This document shows, one piece after another, positions 37,330 to 50,304 of a DNA stretch of 62,000 nucleotides. The translations under genes and the position numbers were made by a program. The stretch lies in contig JAQGDQ010000182.1 of assembly GCA_030141605.1 (NCBI GenBank), positions 50,001 through 112,000 of the forward strand, given 5' to 3'. Each line of letters starts with the position of its first letter. The first letter of the stretch is position 1. The notes under the pieces are model-generated. The model made no database searches and had not been told where the DNA came from. It saw nothing but the letters and a program-made list of their open reading frames with translations. This DNA comes from Tubiluchus corallicola. Taxonomy: Eukaryota > Priapulida > Priapulimorpha > Priapulimorphida > Tubiluchidae.

Positions 37330-40265
37330 CATTTTTCGATAAACTTTTCCACTAAATTTTTCCAGTAACTGCCATTAAAGCTTAGCCATCAGCGTCTCTT
37401 ATAGATTTCATATTACAGCCTTTAAATAAAGTTTCATACACACACTTTCTGCAAGCTCAGTCTTAGCGTGGGTGCCTTCATGGAAACCCACAGGCATCAA
37501 AGTTAAACCCGACTCTTTTCCAATTAACTGTAAGTAGGTAGACCAATCGGTTACTGAGACGACGTTCTATACTATAGAAATGGGATGTTAGAATCCGCAC
37601 TAGATGATCCTTAGCAGCATTAATTAGCTCAATTAGTTTTAGTAAATCAAATTAGAGGCTGAGGCACCTGATTACCTGCTCATGTATTTTACCTGGCTTG
37701 TCGTCAATCCTATACGCTTATCTTGATAAGAGATGTTCTGTTATTCATTGGTATAATTGCAAGCAGCATGGGCATCCGGCCCCTTGCCCAGGATAAGTTC
37801 AAGACAATAAATATGTGTACATTGCCATACTGACCACCCGTAGCTAATTAAGTCATCATATTCGCTACCTATCCAATTAGACCGAATAAACATGTTCCTC
37901 ATTTGATGTGTGGTTTCTCTGAGGGTGAAGCCATGCTCACGTTAGAGGTCGTTATAGATATTTACACCACTGTTGTATTACACTGAAAACTTGCTTACTC
38001 GAAATGAGTATGTTGTTACTGTTCTGAACAAGCAAGGCTTTTGAGAAAGCAAGCTACGGTTTAAGTAACCTTTAAAACATTTAAATAGGATTTTACTTAA
38101 AAATGAGTAAACTGACGTTCAAAATGAGCATACTCAAAATATTAGTTAGTTTAGGGTTATTCATTTATTCATTTAAGCTGGCAAAGATCCTTAAATCCGA
38201 ATACTTAAGCTAACATAACCGGCTATGTATGTTCATTTTGAGTAACTTGATAACCAAAATGCAAACTTATATCAATTTAGCAGCATGAATCTGTTTTGGG
38301 TTCTTCTTGGCTTCCTAAGCGTGCTCTTACTAACAATTTATTATTACACCTGGCTGTTTACAGATCCGCCCTCACTTGTCTTGATGTGGCATATATTCAC
38401 CAAGACGATATAGCGGATGTGGCTCATGCAGGGCTAAATAATCAGTTGCTTGTGATCGCTAATTAACAACGTGCTGCAAGAAACAGGCGGTTTGTTAATG
38501 ATGATTGCAAGTTGTCCATCCGCAAAAATCATCCTTTTGAAGGTGCACTATTCGAAGATCTGGCGGTAATGAGAGAAGAGTCCATGTACCATGTACGTTG
38601 GTACATCAAAGTTCTCTTTCTGCATGCAGCCGAGCTCAGTCAACTAACCTAAGATAGGGGATTTTGCGATCCTTTAAGGCACTTATATTGTAGAATGTAA
38701 TTTTACTAGAATGTCTACTAGAAGTTGAGACTGAGGTTTGTTCATGTAATTGATAAAAACACTGGTTTAAGGTATTTTTGTATGCATCAGAGAACCACGT
38801 GTCTATGGCTGTTTGAACACAGAATGTATCTAGTTGTAGTACAAACCCACAACTGAAACGAAAGGAAATGTGAAAAAGTTGGAATACATTCTGGATTTGA
38901 ACTAGGAACTAGGAAAATAGATGATAATAATTATTAATAGAATAGACCTGCACCTGAATATGAGCAGTGCAAATTTGTTTTTCTCTTGGAACTGGAACGA
39001 AATCTAAACATTTTGTTCTTCAATTGTTGAATTTTATGCACACATTTATATATATTAAGTGCCTAAGGAAAAATGGTTACAGTTACTGTACAGAATTTTC
39101 ACTGCTGCTGTATAAGCATACAAATGTAAACCTCATAATATCAAACTGTATATTTACTTGGTACTCACACATTTGAATTTTAGACCTGTGTGGAGAAGTT
39201 TATGTTTCAGGCAAGAATGAAATAAAACTCTAAATCATTTCATAATGACATCTTAACTACTGACATTTATTGACTACAGTTTCACGGCTGTGAGTTCCAG
39301 TTTTCTTTGTCAACAGAAACTAATCAATCGTCGTTTATTCTGAGTTTATGGTTAAGAATATGAATTTTTCACCAAGTCCTAAGAATTCATGGTGATGTGA
39401 TAGTGATGGGTTACCAGTTTACTTTTTTAATGATGCTTTCGTCAAAAATTCACCTTTGCAGGAAAAGCAAGCTATTTTTATGAGTTCCTTTGATGATCTT
39501 TTGTGTTCTTTCTTGTTGCACTAGTTGGTCATAGAATACAGATTTGCTGATATCTCGATAAACTAGAGAAAAGAGCATTTCCTTGCACAGTTTGTTAGTT
39601 TCTTCGCGTTTTTCTGCTTGCCAGGCATTATTACTAATCTAGTTTTCAAGAGGTTATAAAATTGGATGTTTGAGATCACGTAATACTTGATAATATTGAC
39701 TCTAACATCATTGGTAATGCTTTGAAAGACTGACCTACCAATCTATAAAATTTTCAGTTGATAGACAGCACCTTTTCTTAAAGTTCTCATTTGTAAAATT
39801 CATTACTAGAAAAGTGTTTTCCCTGTTAATAATAGCAAAAACATCAATAGGCAAGTCCAGTTTCTTGATTGAGAAACTATATACAAGAGATGTTTACTCT
39901 TCTTTAATTTTAAATTAAGATTAAATGATTAAATTTATTTATTTATAATAAGACTAGTTAAACCGTACTATGTAATTAACAAACTATACTTTATAGCATA
40001 AATTATGAACATTTTCGAAAATTGTAGACTAGACTTTTATAAACGTCTATAAACAGTTACATGTTTGTCATCGAATTAGATCTGAATAAGAAAATTAATT
40101 AAAAAACAGTCGCAATTTAAATGCACGTGTCAGACGAGTGATGATAGTGTTGATGAGTGATAATTGTGTATACCCACGTCCCCAATAACTGAAAGAGAAG
40201 ATTTTTTAATTCTGAATTAGGTAAGCTACCCAACATAATGTGTAAATTATTATTATTAGTAGTAG
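37330..40265. other. non-coding stretch
   Basis: Contains the inverted-repeat pair at 37994/38227. Short ORFs only; no gene, RNA or further transposon recognised. Confidence 0.45.
37994..38246. mobile_element. possible MITE with 20-bp imperfect inverted repeats
   Basis: CTTACTCGAAATGAGTATGT (37994-38013) and the reverse complement of 38227-38246 (GTTACTCAAAATGAACATAC) agree at about 16 of 20 positions. Related words (AAAATGAGTAAAC, AAAATGAGCATACTCAAAA) recur inside. No clear target duplication. Tentative. Confidence 0.35.
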
Positions 40266-40270
40266 CATTA

Positions 40271-40350
40271 TTTATTGCTAAAAGTGTTACATACACTGTA
40301 AACTTAAAATTAAAAATCATATTTACATTAAAATTTGTATGTAACCAGCC
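40271..40350 (+). repeat. interspersed repeat, copy B
   Basis: Matches 8310-8390 in the same orientation (TTTATTGCT.AAA.TGTTACAT ... TTTACATTAAAA.TTGTATGTAA). Unlike copy A, no reverse transcriptase remnant flanks it. Confidence 0.6.
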
Positions 40351-40354
40351 GATG

Positions 40355-41575
40355 AAAACTATGTAGGAAACAAAAGCAATCCTTGCTCGCCTCTCTAAAA
40401 GTGCAAAAGCATGACAGTAGTAGAAGAGGCTGTCGCAGTGTGTTCGTACATGTGTCTAACCAATTACACATGTTTATTTTTTCTTTCCGCGAAAATGCTT
40501 TCCCACATAAATAAGGGGATCGGAATGTTTTGACAGACAGATGCAAAATAACAACATTTTTTCAAATTAATGGCATCAGCTGCAGTTGCCCATAGCGAAG
40601 AATTTGGACTCACGGGTATATTCCCGTATTGCGGCCTGTAGCACGGAAAATGAGTCAATCAACCGGCAGGGATGTCCCAACCACATTCGGATGTATTTAC
40701 GGCCCAGAGTATCAAACATAGACAGTCACAAGCCATTCACAATAAATTTCATAAAAATGCCTACAAAAACTTTTGGGCAGCGTTTAAATATCCAGAAACT
40801 AGCGTCCAATATTTCCACATTATTAGCGTACGTTTTTTCAATTCAGACTTCTGCAAGATCCCCTTTTCTTGGATCTACTTTGCTTTCTTTAGGTGGGGGG
40901 GGGGCAACATGATAACTACCCGTTGTTAGCACAAAGGTCGAGTTATTTGCCCCGGAAAAGTCGGCTTTTCTCTAATTAAATAATTTAAGCCTCTTGCACT
41001 GTGTATGTGTGTTACAGCAGCAGAATCAGACTGTTGCTCTAGCTCAATTATGCGTCAGAGTGTGAATAATTAAAGCAATTTAGAACTGACTCACCAGACT
41101 CAGTGTAATATTGTGGAATATAATTATTGTTGTGTGTACTTTGAGGGCTGTGTGTATGTGTGTGTATATATAATATAACTGCACATAACATACGAACTTA
41201 TTTATTTATTATACTGTGCTCAATATATGATAGTAAAAAAGCTTTCACACTATAGTATGATTTATTGTATTATTTGTATTAATTTGTGATGTGTATATGA
41301 ACTTTGTAAAGTTTGAAATAAAATATTAAAACAAATCAAATCAAATCAGTCAGTCAGTCAGTTACCCATGTATTCATTCAACCATTTATTTATTTATTTA
41401 TTAACTAACTTCAAAGAATTAAATCATTAGAAGAAACCAGAACAAAAACAATAAGCATAGTGTAAACAGGTTTTTCAGTGTCTCTCCAATAAAAACAGAC
41501 ACGGTTTAAAAAGAATGTCATTTTTGTTGTTTGAATGCAATAGTTTTGCAGGATGAGCTCTATTTTTTGTAGATA
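40355..41575. other. non-coding stretch
   Basis: Short ORFs, a GGGGGGGGG run near 40896, TG/TA dinucleotide tracts at 41150-41170, and CAGTCAGTCAGTCAG then TTTATTTATTTATT patches at 41345-41400. No gene recognised. Confidence 0.45.
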
Positions 41576-41579
41576 TTTG

Positions 41580-41900
41580 TAGAATAGAATAGAATAGAAA
41601 TTTATTTTTTACATGGATTTGCATCAAAACTGACTATAACACAATATTTCCATGATGGTCCATGCATGGTTAGTACATAAAATAGATAATTTCAAATAAG
41701 TAAAATTAAAATTAAACAAATAAAAAATTACGCATTAATAGCATACATTAAATAAAATGAACAATTAATTAAAAGCCTAAGCATTAAGAATTAGGAATTT
41801 TAAATTTACACAAAGTTTACTTTCTAGTACGTATACGACAGTAGTGCAGTACATTAGAGCACATAAAACCGTATAAGTATTCACTTTTAAGCAAAAGACC
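41580..41900 (-). mobile_element. possible minus-strand non-LTR 3' end
   Basis: AGAATAGAATAGAATAGAAA at 41581-41600 is, on the minus strand, a (TTCTA)n tail following A+T-rich sequence ending AAAAAATAAATT. That is the layout of a CR1/L2-type 3' end. No coding remnant was found upstream on that strand, so the call rests on the tail alone. Confidence 0.35.
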
Positions 41901-42667
41901 CCATTGTATTTTGATGACGTGGTTTGATGACGTGACTTCGTTTATCACTTGTTTAAATCCAGGCCGGGTAAACATTGCACCATTTCATTCGTGCGATCAA
42001 ATTTCGTTTTAAAATTTAAACGATGACTAAAATGAAAGACTTCATTCAACATTTAACATTTATAATCATTGAATAATCATTAAAATATATTTAGAATCAC
42101 GCTGACACGTTACTGTTTTTTCTTGAAAACATGTTCTTAAGGTCGAAGACAGAGCAAGATCTTGTCAAAGATCTTTGCAATTTGCAAGTTACTGAGTTAA
42201 GTCTTTCTCTTTAAATACTCCCGCTTTGTTTCTTTACTATAATTATAAACAGTGTGTCTGTAATTATTATGTGTGTATGACGTCTTTTATGAGCCATTTG
42301 CACTTTTATTTCAGAGACACTGAAAAGTTCGTTACACTATATTTATTATAATGTAGGGCTAATACTTCAAAAGTGTAAATTTGGCTTTTTGTGTCCATTT
42401 AATTTTTGTAGAAGTGCATAGCCTTGTTTTTTTTATTTTTTACTTTAGTTTTTTTTGCGCCGCTAGTTTGGTCTGTGTTAATTGAACCTATATGAGAAAT
42501 AGCTGGGATGAAAATAATTCTAATATGAATGACAGAGGGAAAAAAGTGCAGTGGACAATGAAAGAAGTGAATGATTAGTCAATATCCTCTAAATATACTA
42601 CTAAAAGATGTTTTTAAACCAATATTACAGTGATGCTACTACAATGCGATGACTATTATAGTACAGT

Positions 42668-43432
<765 letters not shown>

Positions 43433-43434
43433 CA

Positions 43435-46170
43435 TCAACAAGAGTAGCATTAGCAAGAGCCGTAGCAGCAGCAGCAACGGCAGTAGTTGTTGTTTCATGC
43501 ACAGACCCTTGATTTTGTTAATTCCGTGGCTACAATATTTGGGTTTGTGCTAGTTCGCTCCGTATGCAGGATTACAGCAATTGATTAATTCCCAGTTCGC
43601 ACGAAAACGAATGTGAAGCAGATAACTAATCATATGGCTGGCGAATGACAATTGATTTAGTTTTACGCTTATGTAGGCCTTATATACTTACATTTAATTA
43701 TAGTTTCTCAAGAGACAGCCAACTATAGCATCATAATTATAATGAGTGCAACCTGTCCAACAAAATGTGATCAGTGAAGTATCCCATAGAGTTAACTCTG
43801 TGCGTTTTCCCAGTGGTTGTCATTTGATTGAGTGTAGTAATGTGGGACTGGTAGTTAGTGCCTGTTTCATTTAGCTTCGTTTATTCTAAACAAAACTCGG
43901 TTGGAAGAAGCAATGCCAACTGCAATGTTTACTGAAATTTTCCGTAATCACTGATAAAAACTGCTCACCATATTACTATAACTCAGACAGATTAAACCAA
44001 TAATCTTTTTAACTTCGTTAACTATATCGTTTCCACTTTTTCAGTAATCAATTACAGACGTTTAACCGAGTTACAATTTTTATTTGTAGCTTACAGCTAG
44101 CTTCTAGCTTCCTTACTGCCGTGTGTATTGTTTGACCGTTTCTTTGTTATAACTGATTTCATACAAATATTAAGCTTGACCATTGTTTTATCCTAGCAAC
44201 ACATTTAAGCCTCCCTCTCATTGTTTCAAGACGCCTAAAAAATTTTTAATAATTATTTAAAAAAATAATATTTTTTAATAATTTAATAATTTTTAATCGC
44301 AGATTTAAATCGTGCAATGATTTTGTTGTGATTTTTAATGAAAATTGATTAATGTGTTTTTTGATGCTCAATAAAGTAACAATAATAATAAGTATATGAT
44401 ATGATTCTGTGTGTGCATAATAGCAAACGAAATCATTTATGAAACATGAGTACAGCTTTCCTGCATTTTTTTAATGGTCACAAGCAATTACTTCTGTGCT
44501 GTAAAAAATGACTCCAATGAGACATGAACGCACTCCAAGGCTTGAGTTGTTGTTAAATTATGTAAAAGTTTTCAGATTATTGCATGCAACCAAATGAACA
44601 ACTAAATTAAGTTCATGGATTTCGGCTTCTGTAATGACCATTTATCACGACACGTGTATGAGCACTGTGCTTTCTTCATTAATCAAGTACTCAAGCGTGA
44701 ACGGTTATACTTTCAGTGCTAACATACGCAAACAACACTTGTTTATGTGTGTAATTTGCTTACTAACTGTACTTTTTAAATCAAACTAGTAACTTGCACT
44801 TTGGCGTAGTTTTCGTAATGTCCATGCATTTCTTCTCAGTAAAGAGTGCTCGAGAGGCTTGGCTTATGTAATTTATTATAATATGACGCAACATTAACTT
44901 TCTATAGGCAGTTGACGTAACAACAAAAGCCTTTCCACGAAGATCCTTCTTCAGATATACATAAATATGTAGCTTGATGCTGCTGTATTTAATTACTTAT
45001 AACAGCCATTTTACACCCCATCATTATAAATCTTCCTGTCAATGACTATCCTTGGGGGAAAAACTAATAAACAGCAGGAACTTGATGACTTTACCTGCCA
45101 GTTCGACCATAAAGGTACCCTTCTCGATGGCTTTCGGTACTCATTGCATGATGTACATCATGCAGCTCTTCCAGAAATCGCAGCGACATGCCCTTGGAAG
45201 CCAAGTTTAAATGTCGCTTGATCAAATTAATAACTTTATTGCGCTAGATTTGTATGTATATTTGCCCGCTGTTGGTTTGGTTTATTACCATTGGGAGGAG
45301 GCTCCATTGTGGTGGAATCCCAATTACAAACCACATTCAGCAATCTGGCAGACAATTTCCCAGATGCTTCTCGTTCTCGACTCAGTGTTGCAGCCAGAAT
45401 GTTTCAAGTGGTCAAGCAATTTGCACTAAGGGAACGCATCTATGACGTGATAAGAATCTATGGATAGGCCCCGTCTCGGTTACATATGAATCCGACGGAT
45501 ACTGATTTAATAATAACAAGATAAGGAGATTGCTGTTGAGTTTTATGTTATGACAAACTGAGAAGGTCGTGCGGTTGCTTGCTCAAAAATTAGAACATCT
45601 ACTGCTACAGTTTTCAGCGAGTTAGCAAAAACTGTGGTTGAGGACATTGAAGGAATCATTAAGAATAACTCAAAAATCTACAAATCAATGTCAAAAAACA
45701 TAGTCATAATTAAGACAGGCGCAAATATTTTCTCCCGATTTAATTAGGCATATTAGGTAATAATTAGGCAATAATTAGGCACAGTTAGACATATTAGGCA
45801 CATGTTTCGACTTTTTGACTTACACATTATTGAGTATTTTCTAATGATTCCTTCATGATCATTAATTTCTCAACCATATCACTTGTTTCATATGTATTGT
45901 TATTAGATAGAAAGAATCACAAACTTATTTTAATGTTTTTTATACAATGCTGAATCCTACAAAGCGAAATCCAGCATTCGATAACAGGTCCTACTGAAAC
46001 TGGCAAGTTGTGGCACGGCCGGAATCTGGTTTATTATAAAGTTTATGGCTCTAGGACGAGGCATGTAACTGAACTGAACGTTATCTGTTGCAGACTTGCA
46101 GGTCAAGGTCATCCTACAGTTAGACAAGGTCAAAGGTTACATGTGACAAACCAGTAATTAAGTAACACAT
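43435..46170. other. non-coding stretch with one unassigned ORF
   Basis: A+T-rich at 44235-44300. A short ATTAGGCA-type tandem patch lies at 45742-45803. The open frame at 45234-45467 is listed separately. Confidence 0.45.
45234..45467 (+). other. unassigned open frame, possibly coding remnant
   Basis: 77 codons with no ATG at the left, containing SIVVESQLQTTFSNLADNF and SRLSVAARMFQVVKQFALR, ending at TAG. The residue make-up is more protein-like than that of nearby ORFs. No domain recognised. It may be a fragment of an exon or transposon. Confidence 0.2.
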
Positions 46171-46172
46171 CC

Positions 46173-46259
<87 letters not shown>

Positions 46260-46266
46260 AATAATA

Positions 46267-46332
<66 letters not shown>
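46173..46332 (+). repeat. (AAT)n-(AAC)n-(AAT)n compound microsatellite
   Basis: AAT block, about 36 bases of AAC, then AAT again, all in one register. ORFs across it are artefacts. Confidence 0.97.
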
Positions 46333-46334
46333 CA

Positions 46335-47160
46335 AATCTTGGACTATATTTAGCAATGAAAGCGTGATTTAATGACTGACGAGCGATTTGAGCCATAATC
46401 AAGTTTTATTCGATTGCATTTTGTTTTCCAGCTTCAGTAGGCTCAATAAAAGGAAATGCTTGTTTTGTTAAGTTGATTTTCTGGCTGTTCGTAGCTTTAA
46501 TCGCCCGAAAGTTTTCTTAGAAATAGAAACGTGCATAAACTGTCAACTGTTACAGAAATCCTGCTAAAAGAGCAAGATTATTCTCATTTTCACATTTAGC
46601 TTTCAATTAGATAAAATTTGTATTAGACAAACAAGAGAACATAGTTTTTGTCAGGTGCTATCTCATAATTTCCCTAAAACTATAACTGTCTTATTCTCTA
46701 GATTAATTGCTATAGCCCAAAATTTTGCTAAACCGCAAAGAAATTTTAAATTAGCCTAGATTTTTATAGAAGTTTCAAGTGAAAAAGAAAAATGTGATAG
46801 TTAGAAAAGTTTTATAAATTAAACGATAATTCATCAATTGATTTAAGAGAGTTCATTTGTGGCTCTGTCTCTTGTTATTATGTCTGAGAAAGAAAAACGC
46901 CAGAGCTTTGAAATATCAAATGTGATTTTAATATCTAAAATAATCACTTCTGTATGTAACTGTTTATCTAATTTGTGTGAATTTAAATGAAATTAGTATG
47001 CAACTAAAATCATTATAGCACGACACGAATTCAAGATGTAGATTTTGAGATAAATCAAGAGTTCTCTAAGTGCGTTATCCAGATGTAATATTAAGTTACT
47101 GGCTTATTTATCTCGATGTAAATTTCTTAGCTTGATGTTATTAAAGTGAAATAAGTACTT
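46335..47160. other. non-coding stretch, nothing recognised
   Basis: A+T-rich DNA with no ORF or element signature. Confidence 0.5.
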
Positions 47161-47164
47161 GTTA

Positions 47165-47690
47165 AAAGTTTAACCAATTACAGAAATTCAGTTATTATAA
47201 TAAAAAGGCATAAATAAGAATCCTAAACATTTTAACGAACCATTAATGATAGTTTTTTGATTATATCTTTTAGTACTTTCTCCATAATTATCATTTCCCT
47301 AGATACTCGTAGTAGTATGATAATGTTTTTGTTTTGTTTCAGGTTAACAATGCTAAGAAACTTATTGTAATAGCATGCAGAGTGTTATAAATTACAAATG
47401 GTGTTTCTTAGATTCTACAGAACAGATTCTAAAGTTTAACCAATTACAGAAATTCAGTTATTATAATAAAAAGGCATAAATAAGAATCCTAAACATTTTA
47501 ACGAACCATTAATGATAGTTTTTTGATTATATCTTTTAGTACTTTCTCCATAATTATCATTTCCCTAGATACTCGTAGTAGTATGATAATGTTTTTGTTT
47601 TGTTTCAGGTTAACAATGCTAAGAAACTTATTGTAATAGCATGCAGAGTGTTATAAATTACAAATGGTGTTTCTTAGATTCTACAGAACA
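47165..47690 (+). repeat. perfect tandem duplication, period 266 bp
   Basis: 47165-47424 and 47431-47690 (260 bases each) read identically by eye, separated by the six bases GATTCT, which also occur at the end of the unit. Each copy includes TTTTGTTTTGTTTCAG followed by GTTAACAATGC, resembling a splice acceptor, but no coding frame follows. The identity implies a very recent duplication, gene conversion, or an assembly duplication. Confidence 0.95.
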
Positions 47691-47694
47691 ATAT

Positions 47695-48590
47695 GAATCT
47701 CTTCTTAACATCATTATTTCAAGCTCTTGAGTACAATCATAGCGCAATGTTGTGATTAGAACATCCCACCATATCAATAATTACAGTACTTGTGATTATC
47801 ACACGGAAAACCTCTCCATGGAGCAATAAATCTAATTACTTGATTCTGGATTGTAATACAGCCGTGCTTTTAAATAATAATGGCGCGTGTAAGGCGACAT
47901 GTATAGGGGTCACTTCAAGCGAAAGACCAGCATTGGTCAATTCTATAAAGTGGAGAGAGGAAGATACTTGAGAAAAGGGCTGCTTTATTGAGCTGTTATA
48001 ACGTACTGGCTGCTTAAACTTACAGCCATAACAAATTTGTAGCAACTGTGTTTTACGCTGTTACTTTTCTCTAAGGTTCACGATAAAACAGAAATAACTC
48101 TTAATAGAAGTATAATAAAAAGTTCCACAATAAAGAAGTGAACAAACAAGGCAATTATCCCCACCATTATTGACTATCTTCAGGTGAAAGGTGAAATAAT
48201 TAAAAATGTACAAAAGATCCATGGACTATTTTTTAGGTGTTATGATAATCACAAACCCAAAAAACAAATTTGGATTTTTAAGCTTTTTCCACTTCCTCTG
48301 AAGACAGTCACAGTAGTGGAGTGAGTCGTGGAATTTTGTGATTTCTATTTTTGCTCCACGGTTAAAGCACTTTGACAACAGAAGCCTACTTTTTCAAAGT
48401 TATTGACAAAGTTATTGTTCTGTTAATGACACAGTTATTCTAATCTTAATTATTAAACATTTATTAAGATTCTACATATTTCTTTGTTTCTAAAACGACG
48501 GCACCTAGAGTCACTAAACTTGGTGGATACACACGTGGTAGGCAGTGGTATGGTGGCCGGTGACCTCGGGTCAAAGAGTCAATCACACTG
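47695..48590. other. non-coding stretch, nothing recognised
   Basis: A 69-codon minus-strand ORF (47836-48045) has no known motif. Otherwise A+T-rich sequence. Confidence 0.45.
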
Positions 48591-48598
48591 GACATCGG

Positions 48599-49093
48599 TC
48601 AGTTTTTTCCTTTGTTGCTCAACTCCCTCTTGGGCTTTGAGTTAAATTCAAAATTTTTTAACAGGTATTTAGGTCCTTTAGGCAGCCCGCTCAGGAGTGC
48701 GCTGCTGCGTAGGTAGTGAGTACTCAATGGGTTAGCAGATACGGTTGCAAAACCCTGCCCATGTGCTTTTGCATCAGACGAGTTTAGATGGTTTCGGGCC
48801 ATCTCTCTTTTAGCACGGTTGATATCGCGCCCATTGCTGTAGGCTTCGAGGTTTGTCTCCCTCTTGGCCCACTCCAGCTCTTTGTTCCACACCGGAGCCG
48901 ATGCACTCATGCTCACCAGTGAGTCTGGCGAGGCTTGCATACGACTGAGCATCTTGACCTTCATCAGAGGCACATCCTCTTCAAGACTGGAAAAATTGTG
49001 TATTAAGTATTTTTTTGGAAATTGGAATCTAGGAAAGTTCCGAGTTAGGAGCCAGAATGTGAAAATTAGGGTAAACTGCTTTTTCGCTCAATT
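48599..49093 (-). pseudogene. probable fragment of a non-LTR reverse transcriptase linker region
   Basis: The minus strand is open for about 164 codons from 49093 to a stop at 48599. This is notable in such A+T-rich DNA, and the coding part is visibly more G+C-rich than its surroundings. Key stretches are NRAKREMARNHLNSSDAKAH, GQGFATVSANPLSTHYLRSS and LPKGPKYLLKNFEFNSKPKR. The pattern (basic helix, then 'G.G......NP.S...LR', then 'L.PK.Y...L..R.N..PT') resembles the region between reverse transcriptase and endonuclease in R2/NeSL-like and related retroelement proteins. No catalytic motif is present. No ATG precedes the conserved part; Met codons lie at about 48960 and after. It may instead be an exon of an unrecognised gene. 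Confidence 0.4.
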
Positions 49094-49099
49094 CCTCTT

Positions 49100-49790
49100 A
49101 CAGTATTGGACTAGGAGTCAATGTTTATGCATGTGTGGGCAGGCAGATGGGTGTACCTGCGCACTAAGTACTTTTCGAAAAGTGGGCTTGGCTTGGTCAG
49201 GTGACAAAATGTTAAAATGGGCTGGTCAATAACTGTCCTTTTGTGCTGATAAGGCTTAATAATGTACATGTTGTTTCATTTATCTGTATTCATTTAGTCG
49301 GTTTTAGTCGTTTGTTGTTTGGGACTAATAGGCAGTTTTCATTGCTATTCGGAGGGTTTGGTTCCTTGTTGTAGTGGTTAATGCATGGCTATGTGTAATT
49401 TTTTATCTACTCATAATAAAATATAAAGCAAATTCTAATGTTTACTTAATTAGCTGAAAATTACATAATTACCTAATTATTTCAGCTTTAATTCAATTGG
49501 TAGGCTCAATATTTATTTACACATTTTTCATTTTGTTTGACAGTTCACGAGCAGCACACAGAAAATTCTCACCATGCCATGTTTGCTTTTGTTCTGTCTG
49601 TGTTATTCTAAGCACTTCAAATCTATTTCTACGCCCATCTTGCATGTCAGTCTGTCTTCCGACTTTTAAAGACACCCTTTTGAGCTATTAAACAACCTGA
49701 TGTTCGTATTATTGTTTCATTCATTGATTCGTCTGAGCGCGTAAAATTTTAACGAGCGCCATTACAGTCTCCCGTAGTGACTACAACCAA
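49100..49790. other. non-coding stretch upstream of second receptor exon
   Basis: No recognised gene. The 64-codon ORF at 49497-49691 shows no domain. Confidence 0.45.
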
Positions 49791-49801
49791 ACTTTTGCAA
49801 A

Positions 49802-49828
49802 ACGCATGCGCAAATGTTTACCGGAAAT
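49802..49828. promoter_or_regulatory. NRF1-like and ETS-like sites upstream of receptor exon 2
   Basis: ACGCATGCGCA (49802-49812) is, on the minus strand, TGCGCATGCGT, one base from the NRF1 consensus. ACCGGAAAT (49820-49828) is an ETS core. They lie about 210-230 bases upstream of the receptor ATG in a locally CpG-richer stretch without a TATA box. This suggests a TATA-less promoter directly upstream of this exon. Confidence 0.45.
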
Positions 49829-50034
49829 ATGGTGCGTTTCAGTGCTTAACGTGGCTTCAGCAGAAACTTGAAGCATTTTAACTGTGCGAATGTGTCAATG
49901 TGCGAATAATACAGGTGTGCGGCGATTAAAGATGATGATAACTTCGAGTAGCAGAAGCCGTTGTCGTCATTGTTGTGGTTGTTGTTGCCGTCGATTGCAG
50001 CTGTTTTGAAGAAGAAAAGAAATTATTTCAAGAA

Positions 50035-50304
50035 ATGAAGTCGTTGTTTGCATTGTGCATCTGGGTTTTTGGCTTCATTCAGTTCTGCGGTTCCTTGGGC
50101 AGGACCGGTGGTGAACGATTGAAACCGAATCGAACTAAGGGCGGAAAAATGCCTCTGCATATTATCGGTTTGTTTGACCTAGACGGCGCCTGGGCCGGAG
50201 GTTTGGGCCAACAGCCCGCTGTGACGTTGGGCATAGAACACGTAAATAGGGACAATCGCATACTGAAGGATTACGAACTTCAAATGGTACCTTTAAATAC
50301 AAAG
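50035..50304 (+). CDS. GABA-B-type receptor, N-terminal exon (copy 2)
   Basis: A second class C GPCR N-terminal exon, homologous to 14079-14363. From the ATG at 50035 there are 90 codons. Residues 1-22 are a hydrophobic signal peptide (MKSLFALCIWVFGFIQFCGS and on). A basic linker with an NRT glycosylation site follows at 32-34. From residue 41 the ligand-binding lobe begins with LHIIGLFDL, GAWAGG with Trp53, PAV, HVN and DYELQ. Across the 50 residues ending at the splice site I count 33 identities with copy 1. An in-frame ATG at 49975 would put about 20 extra charged residues before the signal peptide, so 50035 is preferred. The exon ends AATACAAAG|GTAGGT in phase 0, at the same aligned residue as copy 1. 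The last seven residues (MVPLNTK) differ completely from copy 1 (LHDKDSG). No further receptor exon is seen in the remaining 11.7 kb. Confidence 0.85.

Noticed and set aside
36799-37368. 189-codon Thr/Ala-rich ORF and 168-codon Cys-rich ORF
   Set aside because: Products of an uninterrupted CAA/CAG/CGA array with only about 13 non-repeat codons at either end. No splice or domain evidence.
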